Below are positions 43,124 to 51,106 of a DNA stretch of 64,000 nt, one piece after another; the first letter of the stretch is position 1; every line of letters begins with the position of its first letter. Under the pieces are notes generated by a model. It did no database searches and was not told the DNA's origin. It saw nothing but the letters and a program-made list of their open reading frames with translations. The translations under genes and the position numbers were made by a program. Source of the DNA: Methanofastidiosum methylothiophilum (lineage in GTDB: Archaea; Methanobacteriota_B; Thermococci; Methanofastidiosales; Methanofastidiosaceae); the NCBI GenBank assembly GCA_001587635.1, contig LNJE01000001.1:1-64000 (forward strand), given 5' to 3'.

Positions 43124-43880
43124 TTTCTTCCATCAGTTGATCCAATATTTCTTTTCTTAAAGCTACAAATTCAAGGGTAGTCCTATTCCTTTTTCTAGCA
43201 AGAGGAATATCAAATTCCTTCTTTATTTTTGCAGGTCTTTTGGATAAAACAAGCACTCTATCCCCAAGATACACTGCTTCATCCACATTGTGTGTGATAA
43301 AAATAATTGTTTTTTTTGTTTGTGCCCAAATTCTCAATAGCTCATCTTGAAGAATATTTCTTGTCTGTGCATCTAAAGCACCGAACGGCTCATCCATTAG
43401 TAAAACATCTGGGTCGTTAACTAAAGCTCTTGCAATGGCAACTCTTTGCTTCATACCCCCAGACAGCTGATGAGGATAGCTATTTTTGTACCCTTCTAAT
43501 CCCACCATGGCGATAAATTTATCAGATAGCTCATCCCTTTCTTTAGCAGATAATCCTTTGTATTCAAGACCGAACTCAACATTTTTCTTTACTGTTCTCC
43601 ATGGAAATAGCGCAAATTCTTGGAATACCATACCTCTTTTTGAAGAGGGGGTCTCAATTTTTTTCCCATCGATTAGAACTTCACCAGAATCGGCATTTAG
43701 TAGGCCGGCTATTATCCTCAAAATTGTTGTTTTACCACACCCCGAAGATCCAACTAAACAGAGAAATTCGCCATCATTTACTTTAAAATTGACTTTATCA
43801 ACAACAGGAAGAGGTTTTCCATCCTCTGGTTTAGAAAAGCTCTTAGAAATATTATTTACCTCAACCTTTATCTTTCCCAT
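43095..43880 (-). CDS. ABC transporter ATP-binding protein (SsuB/TauB type)
   Basis: The start at ATG 43880 (MGKIKVEVNN) is chosen because an upstream TATA-like TTTAAAAG is centred about 27 bases before it; the open frame runs on to 43919. The 261-residue ATPase has Walker A GSSGCGKTT, Q-loop VFQEFALFPW, signature LSGGMKQRV, Walker B DVLLMDEPFGALD and the switch His in FITHNVDEA. This is the SsuB/TauB/NrtD pattern matching the binding protein and permease. Unusually the ATPase gene is on the opposite strand, its end overlapping the permease gene. Confidence 0.92.
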   Translation of the reverse strand: MGKIKVEVNNISKSFSKPEDGKPLPVVDKVNFKVNDGEFLCLVGSSGCGKTTILRIIAGLLNADSGEVLIDGKKIETPSSKRGMVFQEFALFPWRTVKKNVEFGLEYKGLSAKERDELSDKFIAMVGLEGYKNSYPHQLSGGMKQRVAIARALVNDPDVLLMDEPFGALDAQTRNILQDELLRIWAQTKKTIIFITHNVDEAVYLGDRVLVLSKRPAKIKKEFDIPLARKRNRTTLEFVALRKEILDQLMEEINIQSPPST

Positions 43881-43955
43881 ACGGTAATGTCTAGTAGAAC
43901 TACTTTTAAATATTCCCATGATTTAACTTATAAAGCAAATAATGTTTTTATTTTT
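43881..43955. promoter_or_regulatory. Divergent leaderless promoters: ABC ATPase and mobB
   Basis: Between two opposite ATG codons 75 bases apart lie two TATA-like elements. TTTAAAAG-like sequence near 43905-43912 serves the minus strand; CTTATAAAG near 43927-43935 serves the plus strand. Each is about 26 bases from its start codon and neither gene has a Shine-Dalgarno, so both transcripts are probably leaderless. Confidence 0.5.
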
Positions 43956-44429
43956 ATGAAAATAATTGGAGTTTATGGTTTTAAGAAGTCTGGGAAAACA
44001 ACAGTTGTGACTTCAATTATAAGTACATTAGTTAAAAGAGGTTACTCAGTTTCTTCAGCAAAAAGTATTCATATAGAGGATTTCTCTTTAGAATCTGAGG
44101 GAACAGATACCCACAAACATCATCTTTCTGGAGCAGATAGAGTAGGAATAGTGTATCCTAAAGGTAAAGTTGTATTGTATTACGATCAAAATAATGAAGA
44201 ATTTTTTAATAACTTTGATTCAGATTATCTTATTCTCGAAGGATTTAGAGACTACAAATGTCCTAAAATATTATGTGCTAGGGATGAAAATGACATAATC
44301 AAAGATTTGAAAAAAGAAGTGATATGTATTTCAGGTTTAATTTCAAATGACATCGAGGAGTACAAAGGTATACCTGTAATTAGCTATAGGGATATAGATA
44401 AAATAATAGAAATAATAGAAAAATTATAA
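43956..44429 (+). CDS. mobB: MobB-like GTP-binding protein of molybdopterin cofactor synthesis
   Basis: The start at ATG 43956 begins the P-loop domain directly (KIIGVYGFKKSGKTTVVTSI); an upstream in-frame start would add 23 unrelated residues. The 157-residue protein has the MobB pattern: P-loop at residues 8-15, KSIHIEDFSLESEGTDTHKHHLSGADRVGI, and DSDYLILEGFRDYKCPKI. MobB helps attach the guanine nucleotide to molybdenum or tungsten pterin. Its end overlaps the convergent ModE-like gene by six bases. Presence implies molybdo- or tungsto-enzymes such as formylmethanofuran or formate dehydrogenases elsewhere. Confidence 0.88.
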   Translation: MKIIGVYGFKKSGKTTVVTSIISTLVKRGYSVSSAKSIHIEDFSLESEGTDTHKHHLSGADRVGIVYPKGKVVLYYDQNNEEFFNNFDSDYLILEGFRDYKCPKILCARDENDIIKDLKKEVICISGLISNDIEEYKGIPVISYRDIDKIIEIIEKL

Positions 44430-44756
44430 ATCTCTAATGCATTTTTCTACTGCTTCATTTGCTTTTATGTAGTCAGATAGAACTTTTTCACCGAACGGTG
44501 TAAGCTCTGAATGTCCCCCGCCCTTGCCTCCCCGCGTTTTAGAGATGATTTCCTGCCCAGAGCTCTTTTCAATTGATCTAATTTTTCTCCAGGCATGAGC
44601 ATAAGAAATATTATAAAAGTTTGCAGCTTCCGAAATGGACTTTAATTCTTTAATCTTGAGTAGCAGATCTGCAGTTCCCTTTCCCAAGATGTATTTCTTA
44701 TCCTTATCTTCAAGCCATAGTTTAAATTTTGGTACATGTTCCATAGAATCAATCAC
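44424..44756 (-). CDS. ModE-like N-terminal HTH regulator
   Basis: The 110-residue protein is the ModE N-terminal winged helix alone: SISEAANFYNISYAHAWRKIRSIE, then the glycine-rich wing KTRGGKGGGHSELTPFG. It has no molybdate-binding C-terminal domain. The GTG at 44756 overlaps the stop of a small membrane protein; an ATG four codons later is an alternative start. Such proteins regulate molybdate/tungstate transport and cofactor genes, which fits mobB next door. Whether it senses the metal without its own binding domain is unclear. Confidence 0.85.
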   Translation of the reverse strand: MIDSMEHVPKFKLWLEDKDKKYILGKGTADLLLKIKELKSISEAANFYNISYAHAWRKIRSIEKSSGQEIISKTRGGKGGGHSELTPFGEKVLSDYIKANEAVEKCIRDL

Positions 44757-44878
44757 ACAAATAAGATATAAGCAATTAACATGAATACTATGATTATTAC
44801 TGCAAGGATTATGCTGTCCCTATTATTAAACTTTGGTTTCGGAACCCCATCCACATCCCTATCAATTTCTTTTCCCAT
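44753..44878 (-). CDS. Small single-TM protein coupled to the ModE-like gene
   Basis: A 41-residue open frame runs from ATG 44878 to TGA 44755-44753. It begins MGKEIDRDVDGVPKPK, then has one strong transmembrane helix (SIILAVIIIVFMLIAYILFV) to the last residue. A G-rich stretch just before ATG can act as a Shine-Dalgarno. Its GTGTGA end overlaps the GTG start of the ModE-like gene, which supports real translation. With no ligand domain in the ModE-like protein, the small membrane protein could be its partner; that is speculation. It could also be chance, given its size. Confidence 0.5.
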   Translation of the reverse strand: MGKEIDRDVDGVPKPKFNNRDSIILAVIIIVFMLIAYILFV

Positions 44879-44937
44879 GATACCCCCATTATATTAAAAA
44901 TTAAAAGTATATAAATTAAATGGTTAATTTTGGAACA

Positions 44938-45609
44938 TTAGTATTTGCTGTAAATATACTTTATTAGATATAAGAATGGGGTATCTGATAAAGCAATTAT
45001 CCATTTTACAATATACTGGCCTATAATCAATGAAAATAAAACTTCCAAAGAATTTGTGCCATAAAACGCTATTGTAATAAAAATTAAGGTATCAACAAAT
45101 TGACTTATCATGGTCCCGGCGTTGTTTCTAAGCCATAGGTATTTGGGGTATTTTCTCTTAAGAAACATAAATATTTTTACATCAAGATTTTGTGAAACTA
45201 TATATGCAATCATTGATCCAAAGACTATTCGGGGCACTATCCCAAATACTGACTCGAATGCAGATTGTCCTTGCCAAAATGAAGCTCCTTGCCATTGTAA
45301 CGCAATCCAAGTAAAAACAACTAATACAATGTTTGATATGAATCCTATAGATACGGCTTTTAAAGCCTCTTCTTCAGAATAAAGTTCAGAAAGAAAATCA
45401 GTTAATAAAAAAGTTGTTGAATATGCTAAAACAGCTGCAGGTACTGAAAAGGGTCCAAAAACTACAATCTTCGATGCGATAATATTTGCAATAACAGTAA
45501 AACATGCAAACATTCCTATAATGTATTCCACGCCATATTTCTTTGCAATAACTGCAGATAGCGACCCTATACCTAAGGTCATGAACATCCAGATAATTAC
45601 TTCAATCAT
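44938..45609 (-). CDS. yhhQ: Queuosine/archaeosine precursor transporter (YhhQ/VUT family)
   Basis: The 223-residue membrane protein has six to seven helices and the VUT/YhhQ motifs: NIIASKIVVFGPFSVPAAVLAYSTTFLLTDFLSELY (read across two helices), ALQWQGASFWQGQSAFESVFG, and RNNAGTMISQFVDTLIF. YhhQ proteins import 7-cyano-7-deazaguanine or a related precursor for queuosine or archaeosine tRNA modification. It is a single gene. A GTGAT Shine-Dalgarno lies three bases before ATG. No preQ1 riboswitch was recognised upstream. Confidence 0.88.
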   Translation of the reverse strand: MIEVIIWMFMTLGIGSLSAVIAKKYGVEYIIGMFACFTVIANIIASKIVVFGPFSVPAAVLAYSTTFLLTDFLSELYSEEEALKAVSIGFISNIVLVVFTWIALQWQGASFWQGQSAFESVFGIVPRIVFGSMIAYIVSQNLDVKIFMFLKRKYPKYLWLRNNAGTMISQFVDTLIFITIAFYGTNSLEVLFSLIIGQYIVKWIIALSDTPFLYLIKYIYSKY

Positions 45610-46015
45610 AACATCACTATTTTTCTTTGTTACATCATCATATTTAATTAGATTCNTGAATATTTACAAATTGTANCGGCACTTAGTTTTTATTGAAAAA
45701 CTGGAAATTAAATAATCTTATGTAATATTAAACNCACTATTTTCCATTTTAACAATAGTAGACTTTACCNTCTTTTTATCTCAATTTTCCATCGATTGCA
45801 TAATCGATGTAAACATGAATTTACACATATTTAAAAATGTTTTGATAAGCTAATANCAAAGTAAAGGTATATTAGATAAATAGCGATATAATTGNNACAT
45901 ATTCGAATTAACCTTCAAATTNTAATGGAAATACGTTATAATAAAAAAATGCCGGAACGTCATTTTTAAGATTAAATAGAATATTGGAAATGCTTATAAA
46001 AAGTTATACAGTTCA
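45610..46015. other. Gene-poor AT-rich gap with ambiguous bases
   Basis: This stretch of about 400 bases separates the yhhQ gene from a small membrane protein gene. No convincing coding frame is seen on either strand. Seven ambiguous bases occur, so a small gene could be masked. It holds a 20-base inverted repeat (45790-45809) and, at 45993-46001, a CTTATAAAA element that is the likely promoter of the next gene. Confidence 0.5.
45790..45809. repeat. Perfect 8-base inverted repeat, possible operator
   Basis: CATCGATT and AATCGATG are perfect inverted copies separated by GCAT. The repeat stands in an otherwise featureless AT-rich gap, 181 bases upstream of yhhQ. Its symmetry and size suit a dimeric regulator's operator. 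It may also be chance. Confidence 0.35.
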
Positions 46016-46021
46016 ATGATT

Positions 46022-46261
46022 ATGGCTTCAACAATATTGATCAATCTGATTTTTACGAGCATAATTGCAATAATTGCTTATTTTAAATATCTAAGTGGAA
46101 AGAAGGATCTTCATAAATACATATCACTTGGTTTCGCACTTTTTTCACTTCCATTTTTCATGGATGTTTTGAGAGTTTCATTTTATGGAAGAAGTGAAAT
46201 TGTATTAATAAGTACGATCTTAGGGTACATTTCAATCATATATGCATTAACGAATAAATAG
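46022..46261 (+). CDS. Small two- to three-TM membrane protein
   Basis: The start at ATG 46022 lies 25 bases after the centre of a TATA element (CTTATAAAA), suggesting a leaderless message; an ATG two codons earlier is possible. The 79-residue product has hydrophobic helices near residues 3-22, 34-49 and 62-76, with a short charged loop (KYLSGKKDLHKY). No family is recognised. Small archaeal proteins of similar pattern are common and uncharacterised. Confidence 0.5.
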   Translation: MASTILINLIFTSIIAIIAYFKYLSGKKDLHKYISLGFALFSLPFFMDVLRVSFYGRSEIVLISTILGYISIIYALTNK

Positions 46262-46279
46262 CCCTATTCTAAATAAATT

Positions 46280-46357
46280 TGGTAGCGGGGAGTGGATTTG
46301 AACCACTGGCCTGCGGGTTATGAGCCCGCCGGGCACTCCTAGCTGCCCTACCCCGCT
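46280..46357 (-). tRNA. Initiator tRNA-Met (anticodon CAT)
   Basis: The acceptor AGCGGGG (46357-46351) pairs with CCCCGCT (46290-46284). The first pair is A1-U72, the initiator hallmark in archaea. The anticodon stem ends in three G-C pairs (GGG/CCC) next to the loop CTCATAA, also specific to initiators. CCA is encoded (46282-46280). Confidence 0.95.
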
Positions 46358-46371
46358 AGAATAAGTATATG

Positions 46372-46444
46372 CGGACCCGGAGGGATTCGAACCCTCGATC
46401 TACGGCTTAGAAGGCCGTCGCCTTATCCACTGGGCTACGGGTCC
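46372..46444 (-). tRNA. tRNA-Arg (anticodon TCT)
   Basis: GGACCCG (46444-46438) pairs with CGGGTCC (46379-46373), with discriminator G. The anticodon loop CTTCTAA gives TCT, and the T-arm has GGTTCGAATCC. CCA is not encoded. It lies 14 bases from the initiator tRNA on the same strand and may share its transcript. Confidence 0.95.
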
Positions 46445-46640
46445 CAAGACCCTAGATTATAACTAAATCTTAGCTGGCTACTTATAAATGTTTCTCTCAA
46501 AAAATAAAGGTTAAATGAACGAAGATTAAAGATATTCGATAAATTTTTATCATTAATAGAAATTTTATTAATATTATATTGAATATTACCAAAANATATT
46601 ATTAAGAAAGGCATATAAATTTCAAGACTAAATAATAAAT

Positions 46641-47504
46641 ATGTTTAGGCCTTCATATGTCGCTGGAAGTTTTTATCCTAAAGACAAATCTTCACTTCAA
46701 AAGATGATAGAAANGTTTATTGAAGAAGCTAAAACTAATATCGAGTATATCGATGAAGGAAGGCATATTGGAGTCCTATGCCCCCATGCAGGATATGTTT
46801 ATTCTGGAAGGACCCAAGCATATTCATTTAGTTATTTATCAAACTCCCCCCCTGAGACATATGTCATCCTTGGGCCAAATCACACTGGAATGGGCCTTCC
46901 TATATCCATCATGAATGAGGGATCGTGGGAAACTCCATTTGGCGAAATAAAAATCAATGAAGAGCTTGCATCGAAAATAATCGAAAAATCAGGGTTTATC
47001 GGAATTGATTCTTCAGCGCATAAATACGAACACTCTATAGAAGTTCAACTACCCTTCTTACAGTATATCAAAAAAGATGCAACTTTTGTTCCCATATGCA
47101 TGGGGATACAGGATAAGGAAACTGCTGTTGATGTAGGAAGGGCTATTGCAAAATCAAGTAAAGACCCTCTAGGCGTAATTGCTTCAAGTGATTTAGTGCA
47201 TTATGGCAGCAGATTCAGTTATAATCCTGTTAGGGGTGGGAAAGAAGAGATACTTTCTTGGATAAAGAAAAATGATATGGAGATACTAAAAAGAGCTGAG
47301 GAGCTAGATACTGAAGGATTGTATAAATTCATAAGCAGTAAAGATTACACCACATGTGGTTATGGCCCGCTTTCTGCCATGCTTACTTGTATGAAAGAGT
47401 TAGGTGCAAAAAAAGGTAAAATTTTAAATTATTCAAATTCATATGAAACTTCTGGAGATTATAGTGCGGTTGTAGGTTATGGATCGGTGGGTGTCAAATG
47501 TTAG
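46641..47504 (+). CDS. MEMO-family protein (AmmeMemoRadiSam system protein B)
   Basis: The 287-residue protein has the MEMO motifs: RPSYVAGSFYP at the start, CPHAGYVYSGRTQAYSF with the putative metal His, ILGPNHTGMG, SAHKYEHSIEVQLPFLQ, SSDLVHYGSRF and the C-terminal YGPLSAML plus SYETSG. The fold is that of extradiol dioxygenases, with three conserved His. Together with AMMECR1 (at 9041) it forms part of a conserved but unexplained set. It overlaps the mevalonate kinase gene by seven bases, a neighbour pairing known in archaea. Confidence 0.92.
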   Translation: MFRPSYVAGSFYPKDKSSLQKMIEXFIEEAKTNIEYIDEGRHIGVLCPHAGYVYSGRTQAYSFSYLSNSPPETYVILGPNHTGMGLPISIMNEGSWETPFGEIKINEELASKIIEKSGFIGIDSSAHKYEHSIEVQLPFLQYIKKDATFVPICMGIQDKETAVDVGRAIAKSSKDPLGVIASSDLVHYGSRFSYNPVRGGKEEILSWIKKNDMEILKRAEELDTEGLYKFISSKDYTTCGYGPLSAMLTCMKELGAKKGKILNYSNSYETSGDYSAVVGYGSVGVKC

Positions 47505-48475
47505 TCTCTGCGCCAGGCAAAATAATTCTCTTTGGAGAGCATTCTGTTGTCTATGGTAGAGGTGCTATAGCCTCTGCAATAGATTTACGCACATATACCG
47601 AAGGTAAATTGTTAAAAGAAAAAATAATAAAAATTCATGCAAATGACCTCAAGATACCGGGCCTTAGTATATCTTTTTCTGAAGAGGAAATCGTTCTAGG
47701 GACTGATTATGGCAAGGCAGGATTTGTAGTGTCTTATGTAAAATCCGCAATTGAGAAAATATTCACTGAGTATGGGTCAAGAAAAGGATTTGAAATTTCT
47801 ATAAAGTCTGAGATACCTGTTGGGGCCGGACTTGGATCTTCGGCAGCCGTTGTTGTCCCGACTTTAAAACTTCTTTCAGAGCTTCTTGAGATGAATCTCT
47901 CAAATGAAGAAATAGCAGTAATGGGAAAAAATGTAGAAATTGAAGTTCAGGGAAGTTCAAGTGGTATAGATCCTGCAGTATCAGCTCTTGGAGGCGGACT
48001 TTATTTTAAAAAAGGAAAAATTGAAAGATTTTCCGCACCGAATCTACCTTTAATAGTCGGATATACTGGAGAGAAAGGAAGTACGAAGATCCTTTTAGAA
48101 AAAGTTAAAGCTTTGAAAGAAGAATATCCAGAAATCCTTGAAAATATTATGGACGCAATGGAGGATATAGCGTCGAAGAGTAAAAAAATATTGAGTGAAA
48201 ATGGGGACATAAAAGAGTTAGGCACTTTAATGAATATAAATAACGGCCTTCTTGAAGCCATCGGTGTTTCAACTAAAGAGCTTTCAGAACTTGTTTTCGC
48301 ATCGAGAATTTCTGGGGCTCTTGGTGCAAAGATAACTGGGGCCGGCGGAGGGGGATGTATGTATGCACTGGCACCTAACAAGCAAAGGGAAGTCGAAACA
48401 GCCATAAAAATCGCTGGCGGTATACCAATCAGAACTAAAACAACTGATGAAGGAGTAAGGGTAGAACATAAGTAG
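47498..48475 (+). CDS. mvk: Mevalonate kinase
   Basis: The 325-residue GHMP kinase has APGKIILFGEHSVVYGRGAIA at its start, the ATP loop PVGAGLGSSAAVVV, the SGIDPAVSALGG block and C-terminal GAKITGAGGGGCMYAL. It phosphorylates mevalonate on the way to isoprenoid lipids. It overlaps the MEMO gene, with a GGTG-type Shine-Dalgarno before ATG. The later archaeal-type step (phosphomevalonate dehydratase) is represented by DUF126 at 60982, and lipid assembly by UbiA at 16269. Confidence 0.94.
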   Translation: MLVSAPGKIILFGEHSVVYGRGAIASAIDLRTYTEGKLLKEKIIKIHANDLKIPGLSISFSEEEIVLGTDYGKAGFVVSYVKSAIEKIFTEYGSRKGFEISIKSEIPVGAGLGSSAAVVVPTLKLLSELLEMNLSNEEIAVMGKNVEIEVQGSSSGIDPAVSALGGGLYFKKGKIERFSAPNLPLIVGYTGEKGSTKILLEKVKALKEEYPEILENIMDAMEDIASKSKKILSENGDIKELGTLMNINNGLLEAIGVSTKELSELVFASRISGALGAKITGAGGGGCMYALAPNKQREVETAIKIAGGIPIRTKTTDEGVRVEHK

Positions 48476-48587
48476 GTATAATCTCCTTCTAAAAATAATA
48501 AGCAAATTATTATTCTTCTAAGACATCAGCAATAATTGCATCTTTAGAAAAAATTAAAAAATATTATGGAAAGTAACATTAAAGCCC

Positions 48588-49172
48588 CTATATAGTTAGG
48601 ATTATTACTACGCCAATTACCATTAGGGCAATCCACCACATTTTCTCATTTTTGAAAATCTTACTTCCATCAAGAGGTCCAAACGGCAAGAGATTAAAAA
48701 CCCCTATAAATGCACTGACATAAGATACTTGCGCCATTAAAGGAATGAACATCAATCTGTATAGGACAAGAGAAGCTATTGCAACTATCATATTTGCAAG
48801 CGGTCCTGATAAAGAAATCTTAGCATCCTTTTTTTCATCTGTCAATCCATATATGTACACTGCCCCAGGTGCTGCAAATACGATTCCAAATGCAAATGAC
48901 ATCCCTAAAGCAAGTAAAAGTCCAGTTTGCCAAAGGTGAAAGTATGCTGGATATCCATACCTTATTGCAGTGAATTTATGAGATAGTTCATGAAGCAAAA
49001 ATGCCGCTCCGACTATCACAAAATATGTTGGAAGAGATGAAATAAATAATATAATCTGATTAATACCCTTAAATGCAAATATCCCGCCACTAAAAGCAAA
49101 ACCAAATGCAATAGACAGTGCGGCCCAAGCAATTAGAAGTTCAGTGATTTCCTGTTTAGTAAAATTAGACAT
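48588..49172 (-). CDS. Small M50-type site-2 protease homologue
   Basis: The start at ATG 49172 has GGTGA five bases upstream. The 194-residue membrane protein has about five helices, with the metalloprotease motif LLHELSHKFTAIRYG and a later FNLLPFGPLDGSKIF, in which the DG supplies the third zinc ligand. There is no PDZ or CBS domain. Intramembrane proteases of this kind cut membrane-anchored regulators or signal remnants. Its start overlaps the end of traB by eight bases, and traB follows a second site-2 protease. All three are one operon. Confidence 0.88.
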   Translation of the reverse strand: MSNFTKQEITELLIAWAALSIAFGFAFSGGIFAFKGINQIILFISSLPTYFVIVGAAFLLHELSHKFTAIRYGYPAYFHLWQTGLLLALGMSFAFGIVFAAPGAVYIYGLTDEKKDAKISLSGPLANMIVAIASLVLYRLMFIPLMAQVSYVSAFIGVFNLLPFGPLDGSKIFKNEKMWWIALMVIGVVIILTI

Positions 49173-49818
49173 ATGATTCACCTAGATATCGTTTTATTCC
49201 GGGAACATGGCCTGCCCCAACGACAGCTAAGACCTTCTCCCTCTGTATTCTTTTTAAGTTTTCTGCCATAAATCTATCCCTTTCGTCAACAAGAACCTCA
49301 TAAATAAAGGGGTATCTCTCCCTAATTTCGTCTATTAACTCCATGGAATTTTCATATATGTAATCAATAGTGTACCCTTTTTCAGGAAAAATCGCATCTT
49401 TTAAAATCATTAATTTTTCTTTTAACCCTACGTTTTCAAGAAGCTTCTGTATTGTTACACCAAGATCACGATCAATCAATGCAATCGGTATCCCTAGAGA
49501 TTTTGCCTCTGTTGCAGCCTCTATCATTTCTCTCCCTGCCATAATCCCTGCATCGGAGGATATTTTTTTCTGAAGATATGACATGAACAAGAGCAAAAAC
49601 GCATTTTTGAATCCAAAGTCTTTCATTTCTTTTATTGTTGGCCTCCTGTCCTCACTGTGCAAAAGCGCCTCAAATCTAGCAGCATCAAGTTCAAGAGCAA
49701 CAACATCAGGAGTTTCACTTCTTATAGCTTCTCGAACTTCAATAACACTATTTTCATAGACATGTGCCGTGCCAATCAAAATATAGGTAGTATCTCCTAC
49801 TTTAAGAAACTCTTTCAT
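49165..49818 (-). CDS. traB: TraB/PrgY-family protein
   Basis: The 217-residue protein has the TraB motifs: YILIGTAHVYENSVIEVREAI with the GTAH, VALELDAARFEALL with the ELD/R pair, and VVGAGHVPGIKRYLG. The two conserved GxxH motifs are thought to be metal or protease-like sites, as in Tiki. Archaeal homologues are often longer, with C-terminal membrane helices; here only the catalytic-type domain is present. It stands between two site-2 protease genes, overlapping one and one base from the other. Confidence 0.9.
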   Translation of the reverse strand: MKEFLKVGDTTYILIGTAHVYENSVIEVREAIRSETPDVVALELDAARFEALLHSEDRRPTIKEMKDFGFKNAFLLLFMSYLQKKISSDAGIMAGREMIEAATEAKSLGIPIALIDRDLGVTIQKLLENVGLKEKLMILKDAIFPEKGYTIDYIYENSMELIDEIRERYPFIYEVLVDERDRFMAENLKRIQREKVLAVVGAGHVPGIKRYLGESYV

Positions 49819-50868
49819 TTATATCCTCTTAATCATCAGTATCTCAGAAAATCTTAGTATATCTGTGTTAGAAATAAAACCTATAAGCCTCTCATTTTCT
49901 ATGACTGGCGCCCTACCTTGCTTCATCTCAACTAGTTTCTTGTATAGCTCAAATATCTCCATTTCAGGAGATGCAATGACAATATCTTTTCTCATAACAT
50001 TCTCAACTTTAGTATCAGCCCATCTATCCCTTGGAACTGAGAGAAGTTCATTTAGGGTCATTATTGCAAGAACTTTCCCGTCAGAAACTACAGGATATCC
50101 TTTGTACCTCTTTTCAATTAATAGTTTTTCAAAGTCCTCTAGCGAATCGTTTGGCGAAACTGTAACAATATCCTTTACCATTAAGTCCTTCACTTTTATT
50201 CCCTTAAGGGCAAATGACATCTGAATTGATTGGTATTCCTCCATGCCCCCCATGTATATGAAAAAAGCAATTATGATAAGCCATGGATTATAAAAAATAC
50301 CTATAAACACGAATACTATTGCAAGCCCNTGACCAATCCTAACAGATATCGCTGTAGCTTTTAGGTAGTCCATCTTTGACGAGAGAAATGCCCTTAATAC
50401 CCTTCCTCCATCCATTGGGAAAGCTGGGATAATATTAAATAATCCTAGCAAAAAATTAAGGGACATCACAATTCTAAATATATCCTTCAAAGAATCTATC
50501 TGAACCCAGTTTAGATCAAATGTCATGCTAAGCCCCATAAAAGAGCCAACTAGGAAAAGCACTATCCCTATGGATATGCTAGTAAGTGGCCCAATGATGG
50601 CTATAGCAAATTCATGGCCTTTTGGTATGGCCTCCATCTGGGATACCCCTCCTATGGGTAGAAGGGTAATCTTTTTAATCTTAGCACCATAATGCCTTCC
50701 AACAAGAGAATGCGCTAACTCATGCAATAAAACAGAAACAAACAGCAGCACTATAGCAAGCAAGGGGATGACACCGAATATCGAGAATATCAAAAGAAGA
50801 AGCAAAAATGTGATGTGAAGCTCTATTGGGATTCCAAAGATACTTCCAAACTTTAAACTCCAAGACAT
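49819..50868 (-). CDS. Site-2 protease (M50) with CBS domain pair
   Basis: The 349-residue protein has six helices with VLLHELAHSLVGRHYGAKI, IGGVSQMEAIPKGHEF and NIIPAFPMDGGRVLRAFL (the zinc sites). Two cytoplasmic CBS domains (about 225-280 and 290-345) contain VSPNDSLEDFEKLL, GYPVVSDGKVLAIMT and APVIENERLIGFIS. CBS pairs bind adenine nucleotides, so protease activity may be tied to energy state, or to c-di-AMP. First gene of the S2P-TraB-S2P operon. One ambiguous base near residue 180. Confidence 0.93.
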   Translation of the reverse strand: MSWSLKFGSIFGIPIELHITFLLLLLIFSIFGVIPLLAIVLLFVSVLLHELAHSLVGRHYGAKIKKITLLPIGGVSQMEAIPKGHEFAIAIIGPLTSISIGIVLFLVGSFMGLSMTFDLNWVQIDSLKDIFRIVMSLNFLLGLFNIIPAFPMDGGRVLRAFLSSKMDYLKATAISVRIGXGLAIVFVFIGIFYNPWLIIIAFFIYMGGMEEYQSIQMSFALKGIKVKDLMVKDIVTVSPNDSLEDFEKLLIEKRYKGYPVVSDGKVLAIMTLNELLSVPRDRWADTKVENVMRKDIVIASPEMEIFELYKKLVEMKQGRAPVIENERLIGFISNTDILRFSEILMIKRI

Positions 50869-50907
50869 AAGTTGTCTTTAGACGTTATGGCTTATAAGTT
50901 TTATTTT

Positions 50908-50960
50908 GGGGGAGCCAAAAATTTATGTACCCTTCGAGAAATTAACTTCATTGGCTCCCA
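50908..50960. repeat. Inverted repeat flanking a short spacer
   Basis: GGGAGCCAA (50910-50918) and TTGGCTCCC (50951-50959) are perfect inverted copies with 32 bases between, extended by imperfect T/A runs. The repeat lies in the 238-base gap between the S2P gene and the RelBE-like pair. It could be a transcript-end hairpin, an operator or the ends of a tiny mobile remnant; nothing decides among these. Confidence 0.4.
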
Positions 50961-51106
50961 AACTAAAGAAAATATGTACATTTATATAATTTTGGTTGAT
51001 TTCAATTGAATACTAATTCTAATAAGAGATTTTATGTTATCGCCAACAAAATGTGTTATCTGCCAAATATTTAAATATGTTAACATCTTAATAAATTATT
51101 GATACT

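Noticed and set aside
45610..45720. A preQ1-type riboswitch upstream of yhhQ
   Set aside because: No conserved core or pseudoknot could be recognised. A GTGAT Shine-Dalgarno lies directly before the start, with no structured leader apparent.
48484..48520. AATAAT...ATTATT hairpin between mvk and the S2P gene
   Set aside because: AT-only stems of six bases are expected by chance in this composition, and archaeal termination does not need a hairpin.
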